Positions 1-6,653 of a DNA stretch of 14,147 nucleotides are shown piece after piece. Location of the stretch: contig JANYEU010000463.1 in NCBI GenBank assembly GCA_025362915.1, forward strand, positions 1 to 14,147, read 5' to 3'. Under the pieces are notes generated by a model. The model worked only from the letters and a program-made list of their open reading frames with translations, did not search any database and was not told the origin of the DNA. Made by a program: the position numbers and the translations under genes. The stretch comes from Chitinophagaceae bacterium (GTDB taxonomy: Bacteria > Bacteroidota > Bacteroidia > Chitinophagales > Chitinophagaceae). Position 1 is the stretch's first letter. Every line of letters starts with the position of its first letter.

Positions 1-290
1 GACCTGGAACTGAAAACCTTTCACGGGTACATAAACAACCCAATAGGATTTATTCTACGGATGGAATACATCCAGCCTTGCCATCGCAAGAGACTTCTGG
101 TAGATTTTGGATTTATGATGAAGGAAAAGTGAGGAAGTTGACCATTAATGAGTGCTATAAGATTATGGGTTTCCCTGATAAATTTAATAAAATAAATAAT
201 CTCTCCGAGTTATATAGGCAGATAGGCAACTCTGTTTGTGTACCTATGATTAAAGAAATAGCTAAAGAAATTAAAGCCCAACTATTATAA
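1..290 (+). CDS. DNA (cytosine-5-)-methyltransferase, C-terminal fragment (5' end outside the window)
   Basis: This is the last ~96 residues of a C5-cytosine methyltransferase, which transfers a methyl group from S-adenosylmethionine to cytosine within a recognition site. The reading frame is open from base 3, so the gene begins outside the window; the TTG at base 78 is internal and not a start. Two family motifs are visible: the motif IX region, RKLTINECYKIMGFPDKF, and motif X, QIGNSVCVP, followed by a final helix of the IAKEI type. The catalytic PCQ and ENV motifs lie upstream and cannot be checked. The stop codon is directly followed by the ATG of a probable restriction endonuclease, so the two form a restriction-modification operon in which methylation protects host DNA from the partner. 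The family is clear; the sequence specificity cannot be told from this fragment. Confidence 0.93.
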   Translation, partial: PGTENLSRVHKQPNRIYSTDGIHPALPSQETSGRFWIYDEGKVRKLTINECYKIMGFPDKFNKINNLSELYRQIGNSVCVPMIKEIAKEIKAQLL

Positions 291-1403
291 ATGGCACAGT
301 CAGTATCAGCATTTTTAGAAGACCAATACAATATGGCAATGTCAATTGTAGGGTCAAATGAAACAATTACGAGTGATTTAAGTGAAGGAGAGCAAGCGTT
401 ATTAAATGTGGTTCTTCAATATTCAGAATCTGCAAAAGGAGTTTTGACGGTATTCATAACAAGTATCGTTTATAAAATATTGCACCCAGAACAAGACATA
501 AGAAGCCATCAAGATGGAATTCCAAACGGGTATTCTGGGAGGACTTTTGATACTAAACATATCACCCCCTTCTTGAAAAAATATAAGTTTCCAGCGATGG
601 CAGAAAGCGGATGGTTAACGCGTTCATTAGAACAAAAAGTGCCTTACGATAAAAACTATACAGGGGCAATCAACCCTGCAAGCTTGAAAACTTCTTTTTT
701 ATCATTATTGGAAAACGTTCAAAATAACGCTGATTGTAGTGCATATTTAAGTTTTACATTTCAAGGGCTAATTATAAAACGCAATCAACAGACAATAGAT
801 TTAGCAAAACCAACCACGCTTTCAATCAATTCAATCCTTGGAATATTAGACCAACATTTCCATTCGTCTTATAAAGCGGAAGGGGCTTCTAGACTTCCAG
901 TTTTAGCTTTTTATGCTATTTACGAATGTTTGATAGTTGAGGCAAAAAGATTTGATAAGAAACAATTGTTGCCAATAGAAAGTCATACATCTGCCGACTT
1001 AAGAAGCGGCAGGATTGGTGATATTGAAATAATTGATGAAAACAAAAGGGCTTTTGAAGCTGTGGAAGTGAAGCATGGAATTGCCATTTCATTGCAACTT
1101 GTTTTGGATGCCTACGCAAAATTTCAAACTACTCCAGTAAATAGGTACTATATACTTTCAACAGCCCCTCAGCCTGAAAAAGAAGAATGGGACAAAATAC
1201 AAGCAGAAATACAGCGAATTAAAAATGTACACGGTTGCCAATTGATTGTAAACGGAATTATGCCTTCTTTAAAGTATTATTTGCGTTTGCTCGATAATAC
1301 TTTTGAGTTCATAGATAAATATGTAAACCTATTAGAAAATGATACTGCATTGAAATTTGAACACAAAGAACGTTGGAATAGGATTATAAGTGAATTGAAT
1401 TAA
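291..1403 (+). CDS. Probable type II restriction endonuclease, PD-(D/E)xK fold, SacI-like
   Basis: This 370-residue protein is probably the restriction half of the type II system whose methyltransferase ends at base 290; stop and start are contiguous (TAA-ATG), which implies translational coupling. A PD-(D/E)xK-like core is visible: Asp244 in GDIEII, then the E-V-K triad residues 259-261 in EAVEVKHG, followed by a helix and a hydrophobic strand (YYILS, 286-290). An N-terminal region with GRTFDTKHITPFL (83-95) and WLTRSLEQ-VPYD (108-120) resembles, from memory, the layout of SacI-family enzymes (GAGCTC), whose partner methyltransferases are also C5 enzymes. No membrane segment or signal peptide is seen. 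Function as a nuclease rests on context plus the motif; the SacI assignment is tentative and the recognition site is not readable from sequence. Confidence 0.72.
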   Translation: MAQSVSAFLEDQYNMAMSIVGSNETITSDLSEGEQALLNVVLQYSESAKGVLTVFITSIVYKILHPEQDIRSHQDGIPNGYSGRTFDTKHITPFLKKYKFPAMAESGWLTRSLEQKVPYDKNYTGAINPASLKTSFLSLLENVQNNADCSAYLSFTFQGLIIKRNQQTIDLAKPTTLSINSILGILDQHFHSSYKAEGASRLPVLAFYAIYECLIVEAKRFDKKQLLPIESHTSADLRSGRIGDIEIIDENKRAFEAVEVKHGIAISLQLVLDAYAKFQTTPVNRYYILSTAPQPEKEEWDKIQAEIQRIKNVHGCQLIVNGIMPSLKYYLRLLDNTFEFIDKYVNLLENDTALKFEHKERWNRIISELN

Positions 1404-1411
1404 CAAACCCA

Positions 1412-1486
1412 GCTAGTGCGCGTCATTCGCTTATATTTACTAGGGCTAGTGCACTTGTTTCACGTGTTAATTCGCTAAGATTACTT
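1412..1486. repeat. Degenerate two-copy direct repeat downstream of the restriction gene
   Basis: GCTAGTGC is present at 1412-1419 and 1445-1452. Each copy is followed by a related block (ATTCGCTTATATTTACT at 1425 and ATTCGCTAAGATTACT at 1470). The second copy carries about 12 extra bases between the two blocks. The order of words is conserved, which suggests an old duplication rather than chance, but the copies are short. Confidence 0.4.
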
Positions 1487-1512
1487 GCAATATTTTATAA
1501 TTATTTCCTTCG

Positions 1513-1587
1513 CTTTGGTTTCACTCACAAAACAATAAAAAACAAAAATGTTCGTGAGATACGAACCAAGCTTAGTTAGGTTTTTTC
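1513..1587 (+). terminator. Possible weak terminator after the restriction locus
   Basis: GCTTTGGTTTCACTCAC (1513-1529) is imperfectly complementary to GTGAGATACGAACCAAGC (1555-1572), giving two paired blocks (GCTT/GGTT with AACC/AAGC, and CTCAC with GTGAG) around a 25-base A-rich loop. A run of six T occurs at 1582-1587. The loop is long and the T-run is 10 bases away, so this is a poor match to a classical intrinsic terminator; it could be only a decayed repeat. Confidence 0.3.
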
Positions 1588-1703
1588 ATTGTTCGATGAT
1601 ATTGCCAAAACACATATTAAACACAGTTAAAGTGGTTTCGCATCTCCATACGCTACAATTAAGCTTGTAGCAGAAGGGAGCTTGTACGACAATCGGCAAT
1701 CCC

Positions 1704-2198
1704 TTATCCCAGCCGTCTAATCTTTTCAATAATGCCAGTGGTAGAAAAGCCTTGCACTATTGGGTTAATCACTACCCTGCCACCATTTGCCATCACTTCC
1801 TTTGCTCCAACAATCTGCTCTATGGTATAATCGCCACCTTTCACCAATACATCGGGCAATAGGTTTGTGATAAGGGCTTGGGGGGTATCTTCTTCAAATA
1901 TAACCACAGCATCTACAATGGCAAGGCTGGCAAGTAATAATGCCCTGCTATATTCATTATTTACAGGACGCTCCTCCCCTTTCAACCGTTTGGTGCTTGC
2001 ATCGCTGTTTACGCCTACAATCAGGATATCAGCTTCATTTGCAGCTTGAGACAAGGAGAATATATGCCCCTCGTGCAATATATCAAAACAACCATTGGTA
2101 AAAGAGACTGTAAGCCCTTTTATGCGCCAACCACAAACGGCTGCCATCAAGGAAGGAAGAGTATAAATCTTATTGTTTATGGCGCTAGTTTGCTTCAT
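1704..2198 (-). CDS. rfaE2: D-glycero-beta-D-manno-heptose 1-phosphate adenylyltransferase (RfaE domain II, stand-alone)
   Basis: This cytoplasmic nucleotidyltransferase activates heptose 1-phosphate with ATP to give ADP-heptose, the donor for the inner core of lipopolysaccharide. With the start at 2198 it has 164 residues, about the usual size of the stand-alone domain II. The cytidylyltransferase-fold signature is present: TNGCFD (34-39), HEGH (42-45, the HxGH nucleotide-binding motif), GVNSDAS (62-68) and the late GFSTTGII motif (150-157). A longer reading from 2252 exists but would overlap the upstream gene by 68 bases; the ATG at 2198 is preceded by AGGA and gives a 14-base overlap typical of translational coupling. 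The kinase domain (RfaE1) is not in the window. It lies last in a minus-strand unit with a flippase-like membrane protein, consistent with an envelope role. Confidence 0.9.
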   Translation of the reverse strand: MKQTSAINNKIYTLPSLMAAVCGWRIKGLTVSFTNGCFDILHEGHIFSLSQAANEADILIVGVNSDASTKRLKGEERPVNNEYSRALLLASLAIVDAVVIFEEDTPQALITNLLPDVLVKGGDYTIEQIVGAKEVMANGGRVVINPIVQGFSTTGIIEKIRRLG

Positions 2199-3201
2199 TT
2201 TCCTGTATTTTTTTATTGTAAATAGGCAATATAACCAAACAGATGGAGCCAACTATAACAACCATTAAAAATTGTGCAAACCATTGTAATGTTCCATTTG
2301 CATAACCAATCTCGAAGGGGATGTCGTTCTTCTCTAAAACCTTGGCCAAGAAGAAAGCATACGCACCAATGCCTCCAGGCGTTAAGATCATACCTATACT
2401 TGCAAAGGCGAGTGCCGATATTGCCGATCCAAGTCCTAGGCTGGATGTACCATGCGTTGCATATAAGCCTACCCATGTACCAGCAATGTATAAACTCCAG
2501 ATACCAATTGTACAAGCAATAAAGAGTCCTTTTTGTTTGAGGTATCTGATGGCGGAAAGGCCTTCAAGGATACCCCTCAAAATCTTTTTGAGAGAGATTA
2601 CAATAGGTAGATGGGCAAACTTATTAAACCAAACTTTTAATGCGATAACCAGTATTACTAATACAGCAACTACAATTGCCGTCTTCTCCCAAGAAAAACT
2701 TCCTCTCTTGTTGGCCACCAAATTAAATATCAATCCCTTGGCATATTCTCCTATAACCTCGTATTGAATCATAAAAGCCAGCAAGAAAACAATAGCCAGA
2801 CAGAATACATCCACTGCACGTTCCACCACAATTGTACCTACCAATTTCTCGGCGGGTACTTTTTCGTATTTGGCCAGTATGGTGCATTTTAAAACTTCAC
2901 CCAAACGAGGTACCGCCAGATTGGCGAGGTAGCCAATCATTACAGCAAAAAAGGTATTGGCTAGTCTAGGCGAATAACCCATTGGCAACATCAATGTACG
3001 CCAACGGATGGCCCTTAATAGATGGCTTGAGGAAAGTATAAGAAAAACGGGTATTAATAACCAAAAGTTGGACGTAATTAAGGCATCTTTAAAGGCAGCC
3101 CATTTGTTATCGGGTATCTGGTGAAGACTCCACCATACCAAGAAAACACCAACCCCCAGAAAAAAGACGTACTTCGTGAAATGGGTTATTTTCTTGTTCA
3201 T
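2185..3201 (-). CDS. Flippase-like integral membrane protein (LPG synthase transmembrane / YbhN-UPF0104 family)
   Basis: This 338-residue protein has about eight hydrophobic segments (near residues 10-26, 44-62, 83-98, 128-148, 174-192, 225-245, 255-275 and 305-327). It carries the hallmarks of the lysylphosphatidylglycerol-synthase transmembrane family: RAIRWRTL (63-70), the block PRLGEVLKCTILAKYE (98-113) followed by VVERAVD (125-131), and TPGGIGAYAF (274-283). Members lacking the C-terminal aminoacyltransferase domain, as here, are usually annotated as flippase-like; their substrate is not established, so lipid translocation is inference. The 14-base overlap with rfaE2 suggests co-translation, and the pairing with an ADP-heptose enzyme hints at an envelope-lipid role. 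A promoter-like sequence lies in the gap upstream (3315-3342). In many Bacteroidota this family sits beside panC/panD, as it does here beside panC. Confidence 0.88.
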   Translation of the reverse strand: MNKKITHFTKYVFFLGVGVFLVWWSLHQIPDNKWAAFKDALITSNFWLLIPVFLILSSSHLLRAIRWRTLMLPMGYSPRLANTFFAVMIGYLANLAVPRLGEVLKCTILAKYEKVPAEKLVGTIVVERAVDVFCLAIVFLLAFMIQYEVIGEYAKGLIFNLVANKRGSFSWEKTAIVVAVLVILVIALKVWFNKFAHLPIVISLKKILRGILEGLSAIRYLKQKGLFIACTIGIWSLYIAGTWVGLYATHGTSSLGLGSAISALAFASIGMILTPGGIGAYAFFLAKVLEKNDIPFEIGYANGTLQWFAQFLMVVIVGSICLVILPIYNKKIQENEAN

Positions 3202-3314
3202 TTTAATAATTTGATAAGCCGACAGGCAATATTGGCAGCATAAATAATTTATTCCGTTCCCTTTTTTCGGGGAAATAACAGTAGGGCTGAATACTTCTGT
3301 CTATATAATTCAGG

Positions 3315-3342
3315 CAAATGTAAGGCAGTACTGTATTTTCAA
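3315..3342 (-). promoter_or_regulatory. Predicted promoter for the flippase-like gene and rfaE2
   Basis: Read on the minus strand, TTG (3342-3340) is followed after 17 bases by TACATTTG (3322-3315), an exact match to the Bacteroidota -7 consensus TAnnTTTG with an acceptable -33 element. Transcription would begin near 3308, leaving a leader of about 105 bases before the ATG at 3201. It lies just after the panC stop codon, so the downstream pair need not depend on panC read-through. Confidence 0.45.
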
Positions 3343-3351
3343 TTTCCTTTG

Positions 3352-4194
3352 TCAGGAAATTAGCATATTGTCTATCAAGCGCACCCCATCAATAAAGGCG
3401 GCAATCAAGGCAACAGTGGGAGTAGACGGATTAAATTCAATTATATTTTCCAAAGTTTCAGCATTGCAGATAGCAATGTAATCAATACTGTTAAAGCCGC
3501 TGTTCAGTAGGTTTTTGTTAATGCTATCTTTCATTAATTCAACGGAAGTGGTGTTTATGTTTTCTTTGATATAAACCAATGATCCAAATATTGCAATAGC
3601 CGCTTCCTTACTTTTCTCACTTAATCGCATGTTGCGACTACTCATTGCAAGACCGCTCTCTTCCCTGACTGTAGCACAAATGGTTAGGGTAATATTAAAT
3701 CCTGACAGATTAATCAATTTCTGGATAACCATACATTGCTGGTAGTCTTTTTGTCCCAGATAAAGTTTATCTGGTTGTATGATATTAAGAAAGCGATCCA
3801 TTACCTGACAAACCCCCTGAAAATGTCCTGCCCTGTATTTTCCTTCCCACAATGTTTCTAGAGTTCCCAATTGGTACTTTTTCAAATCAGCACCGCTAGG
3901 ATAAACTTCTTCAACTGTTGGCAGGAATAAGATATCACATCCCGCATTTATCAATAAAGCAATGTCATCTTCCAATTTCACAGGATATTTCTCAAAATCA
4001 CTTTTGTCATTAAACTGGGTAGGATTTACAAATATGCTACAGACTGTTATCTCATTTTCTCTGTTGCTTCTTTCTATTAATGATAAATGTCCATCATGCA
4101 ATGCACCCATTGTAGGAACGTACCCAATTCCGCCCTCAACTTTCCCTTTACGTAACAATGCGGATATATCTGGGACTGTCTTAAAAATAACCAT
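3352..4194 (-). CDS. panC: Pantoate--beta-alanine ligase (pantothenate synthetase)
   Basis: The enzyme joins pantoate and beta-alanine with ATP, via pantoyl-adenylate, to make pantothenate, the precursor of coenzyme A. At 280 residues it is the normal length and all signature motifs are present: PTMGALHDGH (27-36, with the HxGH histidines 33 and 36), FVNPTQF (55-61), GKYRAGHFQGV (118-128), LGQKD (146-150) and MSSRN (184-188, KMSKS-like loop). The start at 4194 gives the expected N-terminus about 25 residues before the PTMG motif. The gene is divergent from the GT5-like gene at 4302 with a 107-base gap, and followed after 150 bases by the flippase-like gene. Aspartate decarboxylase (panD), the source of beta-alanine and a frequent downstream neighbour in Bacteroidota, is not present here. 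Confidence 0.97.
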   Translation of the reverse strand: MVIFKTVPDISALLRKGKVEGGIGYVPTMGALHDGHLSLIERSNRENEITVCSIFVNPTQFNDKSDFEKYPVKLEDDIALLINAGCDILFLPTVEEVYPSGADLKKYQLGTLETLWEGKYRAGHFQGVCQVMDRFLNIIQPDKLYLGQKDYQQCMVIQKLINLSGFNITLTICATVREESGLAMSSRNMRLSEKSKEAAIAIFGSLVYIKENINTTSVELMKDSINKNLLNSGFNSIDYIAICNAETLENIIEFNPSTPTVALIAAFIDGVRLIDNMLIS

Positions 4195-4231
4195 ACCTGT
4201 CTAAATTACTTATATAATTTTGTAATATTTA

Positions 4232-4257
4232 TTGCTAATGTTTTTTACGTACTTTCG
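4232..4257 (+). promoter_or_regulatory. Possible promoter of the GT5-like gene
   Basis: TACTTTCG at 4250-4257 matches the Bacteroidota -7 consensus TAnnTTTG at all but one position. A TTG at 4232-4234 is 15 bases upstream, shorter than the usual spacing of about 17-20, so the -33 element is uncertain. The region also serves panC on the other strand, for which I could not identify a convincing -7 box. Confidence 0.33.
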
Positions 4258-4258
4258 C

Positions 4259-4275
4259 AGCCTTATTTTAAGGCT
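4259..4275 (+). promoter_or_regulatory. 7-bp stem, 3-base loop hairpin in the probable leader of the GT5-like gene
   Basis: AGCCTTA-TTT-TAAGGCT is a perfect inverted repeat directly downstream of the candidate -7 box and 26 bases before the ATG at 4302. It could be an operator half-site pair or a leader hairpin affecting translation or mRNA stability. There is no T-run, so it is not a terminator. The role is inference. Confidence 0.45.
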
Positions 4276-4301
4276 ACTCATTTTAAATTACGACCTACTG
4301 A

Positions 4302-5114
4302 ATGTCAAAGAAAAGAATTTTATTCATAGCAACAGAAATGTCGCCTTATTTGGAACTAACTGAGTTTGCAGAAATTGTAAACAAACTAGCTATTAGAAGC
4401 AATGAAACAGGACTAGAGGTTCGTTGTATCATGCCACGTTTCGGAGTTATCAATGAGCGCCGGCACAGACTACATGAAGTAGTAAGATTATCAGGTATCA
4501 ACATTTCTGTTGATAATGATGACTATCCGCTTCAAATTAAAGTGGCGTCTCTTCCGAATGCAAGATTACAGGTTTATTTTTTAGAGAATGAAGATTTCTT
4601 TAAAAGAAAGCATATTTTTCATGACGATAATGATAAATGGTTTGATGATAACGGCCTAAGGGCAATCTTCTTTTGTAAGGGTGCATTAGAAACCGTAAAG
4701 AAGTTTGGCTGGGCACCAGATGTTATCCATTGCAGCGGCTGGATGGCTAGTTTGGCTCCTGTTTATATAAGAACCGCTTACAAGCGAGAACCCGTTTTTG
4801 GCAACAGCAAGATTGTATTTACCATTGGTGAAAACACTTTTGAGGATAAATTAGCCCCAGACTTTATCAAGAAAGCCTTGATAAATGCCAACATAAAAGA
4901 GAAAGACCTCGAATCATTCAAGGAACTTACCAATACAGCTTTGTTTAAAGGCGGTGCCACTTATGCAGATGCAATCACTTTTGGAACAGAAATGCCCGAT
5001 GCTGACTTGGTAACTGAATTTGGAAAGGCAAAAGGCAAACGAATTGTAAACTTTAAAGGCTGGGACACAGATTTGTCTGAATACTTGGAGTTGTACAACG
5101 ATTTGTCTTCTTAA
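4302..5114 (+). CDS. Single-domain glycogen/starch synthase-like protein (GT5 N-terminal domain only)
   Basis: This 270-residue protein has the start of a GT5 glycogen synthase: a first strand RILFIATEMSPY (5-16) and the region DVIHCSGWMASLAPVYIRT (140-158), matching the DVVH-HDWH-APVY motif of real synthases. The whole C-terminal Rossmann domain, which in glycogen synthases (about 480 residues) contributes much of the ADP-glucose site, is missing. The N-terminal K-x-G-G-L motif that binds ADP-glucose is replaced by ELTEF (18-22), and HDWH is altered to HCSGW. Catalysis of alpha-1,4-glucan synthesis is therefore unlikely. Proteins of this short form next to panC are common in Bacteroidota and are often annotated simply as glycogen synthase. 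The protein is soluble with no signal peptide. Its real function is unknown. Confidence 0.75.
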   Translation: MSKKRILFIATEMSPYLELTEFAEIVNKLAIRSNETGLEVRCIMPRFGVINERRHRLHEVVRLSGINISVDNDDYPLQIKVASLPNARLQVYFLENEDFFKRKHIFHDDNDKWFDDNGLRAIFFCKGALETVKKFGWAPDVIHCSGWMASLAPVYIRTAYKREPVFGNSKIVFTIGENTFEDKLAPDFIKKALINANIKEKDLESFKELTNTALFKGGATYADAITFGTEMPDADLVTEFGKAKGKRIVNFKGWDTDLSEYLELYNDLSS

Positions 5115-5189
5115 TAAAAAATGTAACGCAGCTTTTACCCTAATAGATATTTTCACTTACCCCCAACATTTTATATCTACTTGCCTAAT

Positions 5190-5197
5190 TATATTTG
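5190..5197 (+). promoter_or_regulatory. Predicted -7 box of the metK promoter
   Basis: TATATTTG matches TAnnTTTG exactly and is followed by C, as in many Bacteroidota promoters. The -33 element is weak (a T-rich stretch at 5169-5172). Initiation would be expected near 5204, leaving a leader of only about 15 bases, A-rich and without a clear Shine-Dalgarno sequence. Such a short leader leaves no room for a SAM riboswitch. Confidence 0.55.
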
Positions 5198-5218
5198 CCC
5201 ACATAAAATAAATTAATA

Positions 5219-6469
5219 ATGCCTTACTTATTTACATCAGAGAGCGTATCTGAAGGACATCCAGACAAAGTAGCTGACCAGATATCAGACGCCTTAATTG
5301 ACAATTTTTTAGCTTTTGATCCAGAATCGAAAGTTGCGTGCGAAACATTGGTAACTACAGGTCAGGTTATATTGGCTGGAGAAGTTAAAAGTAAATCTTA
5401 CTTGGATGTACAAGAAATTACCAGGGGTGTTATCCGCAAGATAGGATATACCAAAAGTGAATACATGTTTGAAGCCAATAGTTGTGGTATATTATCTGCC
5501 ATTCACGAACAAAGTGCCGACATCAATCAAGGGGTTGACAGAGCTAACAAGGAAGATCAAGGTGCTGGTGACCAAGGAATGATGTTTGGTTATGCAACCA
5601 ACGAAACTGACGACTATATGCCATTGGCACTAGACTTAGCCCATAAAGTATTGATTGAATTGGCCGCCTTGAGAAGGGAAAACAATGAGATTAAATACCT
5701 ACGTCCTGATGCCAAAAGTCAGGTTACATTGGAATATGATGATAACAACAAACCGGTAAGAATTGATGCTATCGTTGTTTCTACCCAGCATGATGATTTT
5801 GATGCAGAAGCTACCATGCTTGCTAAAATCAAGGAAGATATTATCAAGATATTGATTCCTCGTGTAAAAGTCAAGTATAGCAAGTTCGCTCATTTTTTTA
5901 ACGATGACATTAAATACCACATTAACCCAACAGGTAAGTTTGTAATTGGTGGCCCACATGGTGACACTGGTTTGACTGGTCGTAAGATTATTGTTGATAC
6001 GTATGGTGGCAAGGGTGCACACGGTGGTGGCGCATTTAGCGGAAAAGATCCTAGTAAGGTTGACAGAAGTGCCGCGTACGCTACAAGGCATATTGCCAAG
6101 AACTTGGTTGCTGCCGGTGTTGCTGAAGAAATATTGGTACAGGTTTCTTATGCCATCGGTGTTGCAAAACCAATGGGTATCTATGTTAATACTTATGGTA
6201 CTGCAAAAGTTGACAAGACTGATGGTGAGATAGCTAAGATAGTAGAAGGCATTTTTGACATGCGTCCTTACTTTATTGAACAACGTTTAAAACTACGCAA
6301 TCCTATCTATAGCGAAACTGCTGCTTATGGTCACATGGGTAGAAAGAATGAAGTGGTTACCAAAGAATTCAAAGATCCTCAAGGTGTGGTAACCGTGAAG
6401 GAAGTAGAATTATTTACTTGGGAAAAGTTAGACTTTGTTCCAGCAGTAAAAGCAGCTTTCGGAATTTAA
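5219..6469 (+). CDS. metK: S-adenosylmethionine synthetase (methionine adenosyltransferase)
   Basis: The enzyme makes S-adenosylmethionine from ATP and methionine in the cytoplasm; it is the methyl donor for, among others, the DNA methyltransferase at the start of this window. All family signatures are intact: GHPDK near the N-terminus (13-17, ATP site), GAGDQGMMFGYA (115-126), GGPHGDTGLTGRK (244-256) and the glycine-rich GGGAFSGKDPSKVDRSA (269-285, phosphate-binding loop). The length of 416 residues is somewhat above the 384 of E. coli, with the extra material in the middle (about 150-240) and the C-terminus, as is usual in Bacteroidota. It has its own predicted -7 box 22 bases upstream and ends in a strong intrinsic terminator, so it is probably a single-gene transcript. 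Confidence 0.98.
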   Translation: MPYLFTSESVSEGHPDKVADQISDALIDNFLAFDPESKVACETLVTTGQVILAGEVKSKSYLDVQEITRGVIRKIGYTKSEYMFEANSCGILSAIHEQSADINQGVDRANKEDQGAGDQGMMFGYATNETDDYMPLALDLAHKVLIELAALRRENNEIKYLRPDAKSQVTLEYDDNNKPVRIDAIVVSTQHDDFDAEATMLAKIKEDIIKILIPRVKVKYSKFAHFFNDDIKYHINPTGKFVIGGPHGDTGLTGRKIIVDTYGGKGAHGGGAFSGKDPSKVDRSAAYATRHIAKNLVAAGVAEEILVQVSYAIGVAKPMGIYVNTYGTAKVDKTDGEIAKIVEGIFDMRPYFIEQRLKLRNPIYSETAAYGHMGRKNEVVTKEFKDPQGVVTVKEVELFTWEKLDFVPAVKAAFGI

Positions 6470-6486
6470 CAGTTTTATCTATAAAT

Positions 6487-6522
6487 AAAAGGACACACTT
6501 ACTAGTAAATGTGTCCTTTTTT
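6487..6522 (+). terminator. Intrinsic terminator of metK
   Basis: AAAAGGACACA (6487-6497) pairs with TGTGTCCTTTT, and the downstream arm runs into a six-T tract (6517-6522). The loop region contains the small palindrome TTACTAGTAA (6499-6508), which can extend the stem past a single mismatch. Because A-tracts flank the left arm, it could also stop transcripts from the opposite strand. It lies 18 bases after the metK stop. Confidence 0.87.
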
Positions 6523-6584
6523 ATTTGTCGATAATAGACAATTACGTTAGGATTACTATTTTTTCTAGTTAATTAGTATTATTT

Positions 6585-6652
6585 TTACGAACCCACGTAT
6601 TTTTCTGACAAAGAAGCAGTGGTTTTTCTACCCCCAAATTAATATTACGAAC
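6585..6652 (+). promoter_or_regulatory. Paired TTACGAAC sites upstream of the response regulator
   Basis: The octamer TTACGAAC occurs at 6585-6592 and again at 6645-6652, exactly 60 bases apart and on the same face of the helix if the repeat is about 10-10.5 bases. The second copy touches the start codon at 6654. They could be binding sites for the regulator itself or another factor; this is inference from the spacing alone. No clear -7 box was identified in this region. Confidence 0.3.
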
Positions 6653-6653
6653 G

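Larger units (their letters stand above)
1404..1703. other. Non-coding gap between convergent genes (restriction locus and rfaE2)
   Basis: No credible gene is seen in these 300 bases. They contain a degenerate direct repeat (GCTAGTGC at 1412 and 1445, each followed by an ATTCGCT-type block at 1425 and 1470). They also contain an imperfect inverted repeat at 1513-1572 followed by a T6 run at 1582-1587, which may act as a weak terminator for the restriction locus. The word AGCTTGTA occurs twice near 1662 and 1680. No tRNA, integrase or clear attachment site is visible. Confidence 0.6.

Noticed and set aside
78..290. Short independent gene starting with TTG at 78
   Set aside because: The frame is open back to base 3 and continues a methyltransferase C-terminal domain, so the TTG is internal.
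1704..2252. Longer version of rfaE2 starting at 2252
   Set aside because: It would add 18 atypical residues and overlap the upstream gene by 68 bases; the ATG at 2198 has AGGA before it and gives the normal domain length.
2321..2767. Plus-strand reading frame opposite the flippase-like gene
   Set aside because: It is antisense to a membrane protein gene with clear family motifs and shows no recognisable domain.
3230..3275. Terminator hairpin (TTCCC/GGGAA) after panC
   Set aside because: The stem is only five pairs with an eight-base loop, and there is no T-run on the minus strand.
5115..5218. SAM riboswitch before metK
   Set aside because: The predicted start of transcription leaves only about 15 leader bases, and no paired structure or conserved SAM-binding core is visible in the 104-base gap.
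5699..6283. Long minus-strand reading frame opposite metK
   Set aside because: It lies wholly within metK, whose motifs and frame are certain; the translation is low-complexity and shows no family features.
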